The notes below the pieces were generated by a model, which was given only the letters and a program-made list of their open reading frames with translations, had not been told where the DNA came from and ran no database searches. 64,000 bases of DNA from Amycolatopsis rifamycinica (GTDB taxonomy: Bacteria; Actinomycetota; Actinomycetes; Mycobacteriales; Pseudonocardiaceae): contig NZ_JMQI01000014.1 of NCBI RefSeq assembly GCF_000695625.1, positions 62,001-126,000 on the forward strand, given 5' to 3'. Shown in pieces: positions 47,093 through 54,840 of the stretch. The position numbers and the translations under genes are program-made. The stretch's first letter is position 1. Every line of letters starts with the position of its first letter.

Positions 47093-47710
47093 CTATGCGG
47101 TCAGGCCTTCTCCGGGTGCTCTCGCCTCGGGCGTGTAGAGCCAGCCGCGCAGCCGTTCTTCGCCGAGCTTGAAGTGGACGGCTTGTGTGAAGGCGCTGCG
47201 ATCGATGCCGGGATAGCCGTGCCGGACGACCGAGCGGTGAAACTCCTGCGAGACGGCCAGCGCGAGCGGCTCGGCGGTCTCGTGCAGGTGTCGTTTGAGC
47301 TCGGGCGAGTCGACCAGCCGGCAGGCGATGTCGACGTCCTCGCCGTAGGAGGTGCGAGCGTCCCGGTGCACCTCACCGGCATGCACGGCGACGCGCAACC
47401 GGAAGGCGAGCTCCGGCCGTGATTCGGCGTGCTTGACGAGGAGCTCGGCGAGCCGGGGGACCACAGCGGTGAGCAGGAGCGTCTTGGGGAGCTGATCGTA
47501 CGGCCGGATCAGGCACAGGGCCCCGTCTCCGCGGTCGACGAACTCATCACGGTGTTTCCGGCCGATCCTGCCGGCGGCGAGGGCTTCGTCGAGCAGCTCG
47601 AAGAGAGCGCTCCGGAGCTGGGTACGCACCGAGTTCGTCGTGTGGGTCGACCCTTCGATGTCGACCGCCATGATGGCCCGGTGCCGGGGTATGTCCGCTG
47701 AGGTGTCCAT
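47093..47710 (-). CDS. Nucleotide-cyclase-like protein, possibly degenerate
   Basis: A 205-residue protein resembling the class III nucleotidyl cyclase catalytic domain: IMAVDIEGSTHTTN with a metal-binding Asp (about 16), FVDRGDGALCLI with the second Asp (about 62), RVAVHAGEVHRD (about 108) and GEDVDIACRLVDSPEL (about 124). In active cyclases the last motif is usually VNxAxR; here Asn is replaced by Asp while Arg remains, so activity or substrate may differ. Stand-alone proteins of this type are common in streptomycetes. The Crp/Fnr gene follows, suggesting a local nucleotide signal. ATG 47710 is 245 nt divergent from the XRE gene. Confidence 0.75.
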   Translation of the reverse strand: MDTSADIPRHRAIMAVDIEGSTHTTNSVRTQLRSALFELLDEALAAGRIGRKHRDEFVDRGDGALCLIRPYDQLPKTLLLTAVVPRLAELLVKHAESRPELAFRLRVAVHAGEVHRDARTSYGEDVDIACRLVDSPELKRHLHETAEPLALAVSQEFHRSVVRHGYPGIDRSAFTQAVHFKLGEERLRGWLYTPEARAPGEGLTA

Positions 47711-47830
47711 GGCCCGCTCCTGGCTTCAGGTCGGAACTGAAGTTCAGTCGACTTGACTGTAGAACTCTGATACCCGTCGGCAGCGGGGGCCATGCGGGTT
47801 GTTATCGCTTCGGTGCTTTGGGTGTTCACC

Positions 47831-47934
47831 GTTCAGGTAGGTTCAGCGCCGACGACGGTGTGTCGGATGTAACTGCACAGGTAGGCAGGGTTAAAGTCCT
47901 TGCCCTTACCTACCTGTACTGAACTACACTGAAC
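47831..47934. promoter_or_regulatory. Operator cluster of module B
   Basis: GTTCAG at 47831 and 47841 mirror CTGAAC at 47919 and 47929 around a common axis at 47882.5, each pair with 10-bp spacing. Inside lie CAGGTAGG (47834 and 47878) and CCTACCTG (47909-47916), plus CTTACCTAC (47905-47913), the words also found before the module A XRE gene. An ACTGAAGTTCAGT palindrome is at 47736-47748. The region sits between the cyclase-like and XRE genes. Confidence 0.6.
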
Positions 47935-47955
47935 TTCCCTGAAGGGGGGCCAGTC

Positions 47956-49005
47956 ATGTCCCCAGCGGAGCCGCGGCCTGCGCTCGCGCGTCGTCTGCGC
48001 GCGCTGAGGGAGGGCGCGGGCATCACTCAGGCTCAGCTCGCCCAAGCCCTCGGCGAGGGCAGGCCGCTCAGTACCGGGCTCATCTCATCGTGGGAGAACA
48101 CCCAAAGGCCGGTCACCCCGCCGGTCCATCGGTTGAAGGCATACGCAACACTGTTCGCTCGCCCGTTGAACATGGACGGCGACACCGTCCTCCCTGTCAA
48201 ACAGCTGACGGACGAAGAGCAAGTAAGCCGCAAGGACCTGCTGGCCGAGTTGCTCTGGCTGCGTGACGGACGAGAGACCATCGAGCCGGCTCCGATCCGG
48301 ACGGACTTCTGGCAGTTCGGGGCGGACGAGGACATCACCATCGTCTGTGCGCAGCTCCCGGAAGAGTACCGGCAGCATTTGACCTACGCGGACCCCGAGA
48401 ACGCCGACTACGTCTTGCTGTACACCTACGCCGATCCGGACGCCTTGATCGAACTGTTCGGTCACATTCGGTCACGTAACCCTGACAACAGGGTCAGGTT
48501 TTTGACCGCCGGCGAGCTGAAGGCCGACGACTACACGGCGCACCTGGTCCTGCTCGGCGGCGTGGACTGGAACACCGTGACGAAGGACGTGATCGAGCGC
48601 GTCGACCTCCCGGTCGAGCAAGTCAGCCGCGAGGCCGAACCGAGGAACAACGGTTTCCGTGTAAAGCGCGGGGGCGAGACGCGGCTGTTCTCGCCACGGC
48701 TTGACAAAGGTGGACATCTGCTGGAGGACGTGGCCCACCTTTACCGAGGGGTGAGTCCGTTCAATCCGCGGCGCACCGTTACGGTGTGCAACGGCATGTA
48801 CGGTCGCGGCACGCTTGGCGCGGTGAGAGCCCTCACCGACGCCCGGTTCCGCGACCAAAACTGGGCATATCTGCAGGATCGCTTCGGCGACGCGGAAACG
48901 TTCAGTGTCATCAGCCGTGTGCCCGTCGTCGGCGGGCAAGGGCTCACCCCAGACTGGACTGTCGAGGAGAACAGGTTGCACGAGTGGCCCGAGGCCGGCG
49001 CGTAA
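47956..49005 (+). CDS. XRE-type HTH protein of module B
   Basis: A 349-residue protein. The HTH-XRE domain is at about residues 8-72 (ALARRLRALREGAGITQAQLAQAL, LISSWENTQRPVTPP). A central alpha/beta region has ITIVCAQLPEEYR, YVLLYTYADPDALIELFGHI and the glycine-rich HLVLLGGVDWNTVT; further on NPRRTVTVCNGMYGRGTLGAVRAL (about 268-290) suggests a nucleotide or sugar-nucleotide binding fold. The family is not recognised. ATG at 47956 follows GAAGGGGGG. Its TAA overlaps the ATG of the glycosyltransferase-like gene (TAATG), so the two are coupled. It probably regulates both divergent operons through the shared operator. Confidence 0.8.
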   Translation: MSPAEPRPALARRLRALREGAGITQAQLAQALGEGRPLSTGLISSWENTQRPVTPPVHRLKAYATLFARPLNMDGDTVLPVKQLTDEEQVSRKDLLAELLWLRDGRETIEPAPIRTDFWQFGADEDITIVCAQLPEEYRQHLTYADPENADYVLLYTYADPDALIELFGHIRSRNPDNRVRFLTAGELKADDYTAHLVLLGGVDWNTVTKDVIERVDLPVEQVSREAEPRNNGFRVKRGGETRLFSPRLDKGGHLLEDVAHLYRGVSPFNPRRTVTVCNGMYGRGTLGAVRALTDARFRDQNWAYLQDRFGDAETFSVISRVPVVGGQGLTPDWTVEENRLHEWPEAGA

Positions 49006-50177
49006 TGCCGGGGCAGCACGTTACGCACCGCCATCTGCTGACTCGGGTGGACCCCCAGAATGCCCCGCGGGCGAAGTTGGATGCGATCGTTGTGCCGAAT
49101 GGCCGTCCGCCGGTTTACCTGAAACAAGCCATTGACGCGGCGGTTCGTCTGGGTGCGCACCTGTTGTTGCTGTGCAGCCTGCGAGCCAACGCCAATAACG
49201 CTGCCATCCAAGCGAGACGTGCCGGCGCTCGGGTCACAGCAATCGATGTGCGGCGATTGCCTGCGTGGGGCATACCCGCGTTCGAGACTGATCAGTTGCT
49301 TAGCCGCTCCCGGGAGCACCACCGGAAGGTCGATACCAGCCTGAAGCGGAACTTGGGGTTGTCCATCGCGGCTCTCGCGGGGTGGAAGCGAATCCTCTTC
49401 CTCGATGACGACATCGAGTTGCCCGACCTGGAAGATCTCGGGGTGGCGGCGGGGGCGCTCGGCGAACACGCGGTCGTCGGGCTCGAGAACGGTGGCATGC
49501 CGGACAACTCCGTGGTGTGTCACGCACTCCGGGACATCGGTGTCGATCAGGCCACCTTCATCGGCGGCGGCGCGCTCGCCGTCGGCGAGGACGCCTTTGA
49601 TTCGTTCTTTCCCAACATCTACAACGAGGACTGGTTCTTTCTGCTGGACGGGATGGGGTTGCGGCCATCGGCTGTTACCGGCCTGGCGACGCAAAAGCCC
49701 TATGATCCCTACCGCGACGCCGATCGCGCCCGTGGTGAAGAACTGGGAGACACCCTCGCCGAAGGGGTGTTCGGCCTACTTGACCGGGGGCTCGGCCTGA
49801 ATGAGGCCGACGAGAAGTACTGGCGCGGCTTTCTTCCTGACCGGCGGCAGATCATCAAGCACACCGTCGAACGCGTGGAATCGTCGACGATCGAATCGGC
49901 CCAGAAGGCGCGGATGATTGTCGCGCTGAAGGCGGCGATCGGGCGCAGCTACCTCATTGAGCCGGAGCTCTGCGTCAAGTACCTGCAGGCTTGGCAGGTG
50001 GACAACGTCCGCTGGCGCGATCACATGTCCAAATCCCGCCACGATGTTGTGAGCTTCGAAGATGCGCTTGTGAGCCTCGGCATCGACCCCTCCCGTATCC
50101 ACTGGGGCGTGGAGCACCGGATCAGAAACGGCGCGAAGCGCCGATCGAACGAATCTCGGCCCTCGGTACGGGCATGA
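49005..50177 (+). CDS. Glycosyltransferase-like protein of module B
   Basis: A 390-residue soluble protein with GT-A features: an N-terminal Rossmann-like region (LDAIVVPNGRPPVYLKQAID), the DxD-like metal motif RILFLDDDIELPDL (about 128) and a conserved acceptor-side block TFIGGGALAVGEDAFDSF and NIYNEDWFFLLDG (about 183-212). The remainder is helical. The donor and acceptor are unknown. The ATG overlaps the stop of the XRE gene. Its 3' end overlaps the convergent GNAT gene by 56 nt. An XRE protein paired with a cytoplasmic glycosyltransferase is unusual outside natural-product clusters. Confidence 0.75.
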   Translation: MPGQHVTHRHLLTRVDPQNAPRAKLDAIVVPNGRPPVYLKQAIDAAVRLGAHLLLLCSLRANANNAAIQARRAGARVTAIDVRRLPAWGIPAFETDQLLSRSREHHRKVDTSLKRNLGLSIAALAGWKRILFLDDDIELPDLEDLGVAAGALGEHAVVGLENGGMPDNSVVCHALRDIGVDQATFIGGGALAVGEDAFDSFFPNIYNEDWFFLLDGMGLRPSAVTGLATQKPYDPYRDADRARGEELGDTLAEGVFGLLDRGLGLNEADEKYWRGFLPDRRQIIKHTVERVESSTIESAQKARMIVALKAAIGRSYLIEPELCVKYLQAWQVDNVRWRDHMSKSRHDVVSFEDALVSLGIDPSRIHWGVEHRIRNGAKRRSNESRPSVRA

Positions 50178-50679
50178 CCGGCAGCAAATCCTTGACCAAG
50201 ACGTGACACAGCTCGGCTTCCTCGTGGATACGGCCGTCCGGCGTGGTCGTCAACGCGTAGCAGACGACCTCGCCGTGGCCCCAGTCCACATAACCCAGCC
50301 GGTGGTACAGCCGCGCCGCTCGGGTGTTGTCGGTCCGGACCGCCAATGCGACCCGCCCGTATCCTTCCTCCATCAAGTAACGCTCGACCGTGGCCACCAA
50401 TGCGCTCCCGATGCCGCGGTTGCGCAGCTCCCTGTGCACCTCCAGATGGGTCAGCAACGGTACGCCGGGCAGGTGCCCGCGGATCGGCTCCTCCTCCGCT
50501 CGCTCCAGCCACACGTAGACGTCTCCGGCCGGGCGGTCGCCCAGCCAGGCGACGAACAGGGTGCCCAGGCCGTTCCGCTGCCGGTGTAGCCGGTCGATGA
50601 AGAATGCGTGATCGCCCAGGGCTCTCGCGAACGGAAACACATCATCTGCGCGGGCCGGCCTGAAGTCGGGCTCGGTCAC
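50122..50679 (-). CDS. GNAT family N-acetyltransferase
   Basis: A 185-residue GNAT acyltransferase. The acetyl-CoA-binding motif is RELRNRGIGSALVATVERYL (about 102-121), preceded by LTHLEVHRELR and followed by ARLYHRLGYVDWGHG. The substrate is unknown. The GTG at 50679 has AGGAG only 4 nt upstream, but no other start fits; the frame is open further upstream. It converges with the glycosyltransferase-like gene, overlapping 56 nt at their 3' ends. Confidence 0.85.
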   Translation of the reverse strand: MTEPDFRPARADDVFPFARALGDHAFFIDRLHRQRNGLGTLFVAWLGDRPAGDVYVWLERAEEEPIRGHLPGVPLLTHLEVHRELRNRGIGSALVATVERYLMEEGYGRVALAVRTDNTRAARLYHRLGYVDWGHGEVVCYALTTTPDGRIHEEAELCHVLVKDLLPVMPVPRAEIRSIGASRRF

Positions 50680-50755
50680 GGCAGGCACTCCTGTTCGCCG
50701 GGGCACCACCATTTTGCCGGACGCGACAGCCCTTTGACCAGGGAACTTTCGTCGG

Positions 50756-52600
50756 TCAGCCGGTCGCCGTGAGATCGTAGACCGTGACACCGTCCACAGT
50801 AGACGAGGGGAAGTGCGCCGCCACCCACTCGGCGATCTGCTGGGCCGCGTCCGAGCCGCTCGATCCCGGCATCGTCATGCCCTCGCCCAGGAAATAGTGG
50901 ATTCGGCCCTCCGAAACGTACTGCTGGAACTGCTCCACCGTCGGATACGGATCGGTCCCGTTGAAACCACCCACCGCCATCACCGGCGCTCGGCTCGCCA
51001 GCTGGTAACCCGCCGCCGCGTTGGACAGCACCGTTGCCGCCGTCCATGTGTAGCGAGACGCGTCCTGCTGGAGCAACGCCGTGAGCTGAGCGCCCGGTGA
51101 AGTCGTCGAAAGCAGCGAACCCGGGCCACGGCCGCCGCCGGGAGCGCGGCCGCCGAAGCCTGATGACGGGCCTGCCGACGGGATTGCGCCGCTGTGCGTT
51201 GTGGCCGCCGTGGCCAGCGTGTACGCCCCGGTGCCGGTCAACAAAACCACCAGGGAAGACGCGGCGACAAACGAAGCCGCCCGGTGGGTCAAGTGCGGCG
51301 CGAAGAACAGCGCCACCGCCGCCAGGAGGCCACCCACCAACACCGTCGGAGCCAGCCACGGCTGCCATGACGAGCCCAGCAGCAGATACGCCGTGAGCGC
51401 CGTCAACGCCACTCCGCCGCTGAGCAGGCCCGAGGCCGCCGGGTGGGCGCGCAGGCGCCACAGCTGGACCGCCGCCGTGCCCACCAGCGCCGCCACCGCC
51501 GGGGCCAAAGCCACCGTGTAATACGGGTGGATGATCCCGCTCATGTAACTGAAGACAAGGGCCGTCACCAGCAGCCAGCCGCCCCACAAGACCAGGGCGG
51601 CTCGGGAGGCGTCCGTGCGCGGGGCGCGGCGGGTGAACCACAGCCCCGCGCCCAGTGCCAGCAGTGCCGCGGGGAGCAGCCACGCGATCCCGCCCGCCAT
51701 CTCGCCGCCGAACAGACGGGTCAGGCCGGTCGCACCCCAGCCGCGGCCGGTACCACCGCCCACGCTGCCGACCTCGTCGCCGGTGATGCGCCCGAAGCCG
51801 TTGTAGCCGAAGATCAATTCCCACAGTGAGTTCGTCTGTGAACCGCCGATGTAAGGCCGCGAAGCCGCCGGCCACAGCGCGACGACCACGAGGTACCAGC
51901 CCGCCGCCACCAAAACCGACACCAACGCGCCGAACAGGTGCAGCAGCCGCTTGCCGAGCGACACCGGGGCAGCGACGAGGTAAGCGAGCGCGAAGGCGGG
52001 CAGCACCAGGAACGCCTGCAGCATCTTCGCCAGGAAGCCGAAGCCGATCGCCACGCCGGCCAGCGCCAGCCAGCGCGGGCTCGCCTTCTCGCACGCGCGC
52101 ACCACGCAGTACGCGCCCGCCACCAGCAGCAGCACCAGCAGCGCGTCCGGGTTGTTGAACCGGAACATCAGCGCCGCCGCGGGTGTCAGGGCCAGCACCA
52201 GGCCCGCGACGAGCCCGGCCGCCGGACCGGACGTGCGGCGGACCGTCGCGGACAGCAGCCAGACCGAGCCCACGCCCATCAGCGCCTGCGGCACCAGGAT
52301 GCTCCACGCGTTGACGCCGAACAGCCGCGCCGACAGGCCCATCACCCACAGCGCGGCCGGGGTCTTGTCGACCGTGATCGCGTTGGCCGCGTCACTCGAG
52401 CCGAAGAACAGCGCCTTCCAGCTCTGCGAGCCCGCCTGCGCGGCCGCCGAGTAGAACGCGTTGGCCCAGCCGGAGGCGCCGAGGCCCCACAGGTAGAGCA
52501 CGGCGGTCCCGAGCAGCAGGACAGCCAAGGCCGGGAGCCAAGACGGGCGAACCGGTGTTGACGGGGGCACAGCGGTTTCGCGGGTCGCGAGAACGGTCAT
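50756..52600 (-). CDS. GT39 (ArnT-like) membrane glycosyltransferase, second copy
   Basis: A 614-residue paralogue of the GT39 protein at 37403-39232. It shares the catalytic loop ITVDKTPAALWV (here KTP instead of KPP, Asp about 79), FRFNNPDALLVLLLVAGAYC and ASPRWLALAGVAIGFGF, has about 12 helices and an extracellular C-terminal domain (about 490-614) with GGFNGTDPYPTVEQFQQYV and DGVTVYDL. The start is ATG 52600, four bases after the stop of the upstream sensor kinase, so the two are co-transcribed. No GT2/GtrA partner is adjacent, so it may share the donor made by the first locus. Confidence 0.92.
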   Translation of the reverse strand: MTVLATRETAVPPSTPVRPSWLPALAVLLLGTAVLYLWGLGASGWANAFYSAAAQAGSQSWKALFFGSSDAANAITVDKTPAALWVMGLSARLFGVNAWSILVPQALMGVGSVWLLSATVRRTSGPAAGLVAGLVLALTPAAALMFRFNNPDALLVLLLVAGAYCVVRACEKASPRWLALAGVAIGFGFLAKMLQAFLVLPAFALAYLVAAPVSLGKRLLHLFGALVSVLVAAGWYLVVVALWPAASRPYIGGSQTNSLWELIFGYNGFGRITGDEVGSVGGGTGRGWGATGLTRLFGGEMAGGIAWLLPAALLALGAGLWFTRRAPRTDASRAALVLWGGWLLVTALVFSYMSGIIHPYYTVALAPAVAALVGTAAVQLWRLRAHPAASGLLSGGVALTALTAYLLLGSSWQPWLAPTVLVGGLLAAVALFFAPHLTHRAASFVAASSLVVLLTGTGAYTLATAATTHSGAIPSAGPSSGFGGRAPGGGRGPGSLLSTTSPGAQLTALLQQDASRYTWTAATVLSNAAAGYQLASRAPVMAVGGFNGTDPYPTVEQFQQYVSEGRIHYFLGEGMTMPGSSGSDAAQQIAEWVAAHFPSSTVDGVTVYDLTATG

Positions 52601-52604
52601 GACG

Positions 52605-54137
52605 TCAGCTTCCGGTGCCCAGCTGGGGCCGGGTTGTGCCGATGCTGTGCACGCGCTGTGCGGGCACCGCCACGGGGATGCGCACCGCGAACTCCGTCCG
52701 GCCCGGCCGGCTGTGCACCTCGATCGTGCCGTGGTGGGCGACGACGACGGCGGACGCGATGGCCATCCCGAGCCCGGTGCTGCCGGCCTGGCGGGAGCGT
52801 GACGAGTCGCCGCGGGCGAACCGCTCGAAGACGTCCGGCAGCAGGTCCGGTGCGATGCCCGGGCCGTCGTCGGTCACCGTGAGCACGGCGCTGCCGTCGG
52901 CCGACCGGGCCAGCGCCGTCACCACCGTCGTGCCCGGCGGGGTGTGCGTGCGGGCGTTCGCCAGCAGGTTGGCCAGCACCTGGTGCAGGCGCTGGACGTC
53001 GCCGTGCACGAGGACCGGGTCCGGCGGCAGCTCCAGCAGCCACCGGTGCCCGCGCCCGGCGACCCGGGCGTCGCCGACGGCGTCGGCGACCAGCCGGGTG
53101 AGGTCGACGTCGCGCACGTCCAGGGGGCGGCCCGCGTCGAGCCGGGCCAGCAGCAGCAGGTCCTCGACCAGCGCCGTCATCCGGACGGCCTCGGACTGGA
53201 TCCGGCCCATCGAGTGCGCGACGTCCGGCGGCACCAGCGCGCTGCCGCGGGCGGCCAGCTCGGCGTACCCGCGGATCGCGGCCAGCGGCGTGCGAAGCTC
53301 GTGGCTGGCGTCGGCGACGAACTGCCGGACCCGGATTTCGCTGTCGTGCCGCGCTTCCAGCGCCTGCGCCACGTGGCCGAGCATCAGGTTCAGCGCCGAG
53401 CCGACCTGGCCGACCTCGGTGCGCGGGTCGGTGTCGCCCTCGGGGACGCGGATGGACAGCGCGACCTGGCCGCGGTCGAGCGGCAGCTCGGTGACGCGCC
53501 CGGCGGTGGCCGCGACCCGCTCGAGCGGGCGCAGCGTGCGGCGGACCGCGAACGCGCCGAGGAAGGCCGCGCCGAGCACGCCCGCGGCGGCCACGCCGAA
53601 CAGGATCAGCCCGACCGTGAGCAGCGTGTCGGTGACCGGCTTCATCGGCAGGCCGGTGACCACGACGTCGGACGTCCCGGCGACCGGCAGCGCCATCAGG
53701 CGGTACTCGCCGAGGTCGTCGAAGGACAGCGTGTGCGGTTTGCCGTCGGCGGGCACCGACAGCATGACGGCCTGCTGATCCGGCGTGAGGTACAGCCGTC
53801 CGCCGTGCTCGGAGATGCTGTCGTCGTGGACGAGCTGCCGGCCGGAGAAGGTGCCGCTGACCGTGCCGACGTTCTGCCCGAGCGGGTGCTGGCCCAGGTC
53901 CTGCGGCGGCGGGCCGCCGTTCGGCCGGGCGTTGCTCGCGAAGACGAGCGAGCGGCCGGCCGCGGCCGAGAGCTGCTGGTCGATCTGGCGGGTGAGGAAG
54001 AGGTCGAGCGCGAGCTCGCTGACCACCCCGACGATCAGGCACACCACGGTGAGCAGCACGACCATCGATCCGGTCAGCTTCGCGCGCAGCGGAAGCCGCC
54101 CCCGGCGGGGACGTGGCGGGACGGTTCGCGCGGCCAT
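52605..54137 (-). CDS. Sensor histidine kinase without adjacent response regulator
   Basis: A 510-residue membrane sensor. TM1 is at about 22-44, an extracellular sensor domain spans 45-170, TM2 is at about 171-196, HAMP at about 197-262, and HisKA has DASHELRTPLAAIRG with His 279. The ATPase N-box LANLLANARTHTP is near 388, followed by TDDGPGIAPDLL and GSTGLGMAIA. It is a full TcrY/PhoR-like kinase. The usual response regulator gene is missing here: downstream is GT39, upstream is a small divergent gene. The ATG at 54137 gives a usual N-terminus; the frame is open further upstream. Confidence 0.92.
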   Translation of the reverse strand: MAARTVPPRPRRGRLPLRAKLTGSMVVLLTVVCLIVGVVSELALDLFLTRQIDQQLSAAAGRSLVFASNARPNGGPPPQDLGQHPLGQNVGTVSGTFSGRQLVHDDSISEHGGRLYLTPDQQAVMLSVPADGKPHTLSFDDLGEYRLMALPVAGTSDVVVTGLPMKPVTDTLLTVGLILFGVAAAGVLGAAFLGAFAVRRTLRPLERVAATAGRVTELPLDRGQVALSIRVPEGDTDPRTEVGQVGSALNLMLGHVAQALEARHDSEIRVRQFVADASHELRTPLAAIRGYAELAARGSALVPPDVAHSMGRIQSEAVRMTALVEDLLLLARLDAGRPLDVRDVDLTRLVADAVGDARVAGRGHRWLLELPPDPVLVHGDVQRLHQVLANLLANARTHTPPGTTVVTALARSADGSAVLTVTDDGPGIAPDLLPDVFERFARGDSSRSRQAGSTGLGMAIASAVVVAHHGTIEVHSRPGRTEFAVRIPVAVPAQRVHSIGTTRPQLGTGS

Positions 54138-54324
54138 GGATCCAGCGTCCGTCCGCGCTGTGTGTGCGGCTTGTGCGCTGCCTGTGAAGCGGCTGTGCGG
54201 TGACCGGCCGGTGGCGCGATGTCCGGTTTTCCGGTCACAGGAACGGCTGACGGCAGGCACAGTCCGCACACAGCGAGCGCCTCCACCGTGGATCCCACCG
54301 AAGGATCACGTTGAGGAGCACCAC

Positions 54325-54834
54325 ATGACCACACCGCAGGCACCGTCCACTCCGGACCAGACGTGGGGCGCGCCGTCCCCGAAGCAGGCTTGGTCCCCCG
54401 GCAGGAAGATCGCGGCGGGCGCCGTCGCGGCGGTGATCGTGGCCGGCGGGGGAGCGGCGATCTGGGCGGCTTCGTCGTCGGCGGCCACCGACGCGCAGGC
54501 CGGGCCGGGCGGACCGACCGGCGGCATGCCGGGCGGTTCGGGACCGGCCCTGCACGGCGAGTACGTGGCGTCCGACGGCAACGGCGCCTACGTCACGAAG
54601 ATCATGCAGACGGGCGAGGTGACGGAGCTGAGCGCGACGTCCCTGACCGCGAAGAGCGAGGACGGCTTCTCGAAGACGTACACGATCACGTCCGAGCAGG
54701 CGACGGGCCTCGCGGCGGGCGACACGGTCACGGTGGTGGCGACGGAGTCGGGCAGCACGGCGACGGCGACCTCCGTGACGGACGGCGAGGCGGGACCGCG
54801 AGGTCAGGGCACACCGCCCACCCACACCGGCTGA
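54325..54834 (+). CDS. Membrane-anchored extracellular protein (DUF5666-like)
   Basis: A 169-residue protein. A Pro-rich cytoplasmic N-terminus (to about 25) is followed by one hydrophobic helix (about 29-50, IAAGAVAAVIVAGGGAAIWAA), a Gly/Pro linker (PGGPTGGMPGG) and a small beta domain (about 75-155) with LHGEYVASDGNGAYVTKI, GEVTELSATSLTA and AAGDTVTVVATES, which resembles DUF5666-like barrels often found beside sensor kinases. ATG 54325 has GAGGAG 6 nt upstream. It is divergent from the sensor kinase and may be its target or partner. Confidence 0.75.
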   Translation: MTTPQAPSTPDQTWGAPSPKQAWSPGRKIAAGAVAAVIVAGGGAAIWAASSSAATDAQAGPGGPTGGMPGGSGPALHGEYVASDGNGAYVTKIMQTGEVTELSATSLTAKSEDGFSKTYTITSEQATGLAAGDTVTVVATESGSTATATSVTDGEAGPRGQGTPPTHTG

Positions 54835-54840
54835 CCGGGG

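Noticed and set aside
47093..47710. Calling the cyclase-like and Crp/Fnr pair a Pycsar or CBASS defence system
   Set aside because: No TIR, membrane or nuclease effector with a cyclic-nucleotide sensor is adjacent; the only sensor is a DNA-binding Crp/Fnr protein, and the cyclase motif is altered.
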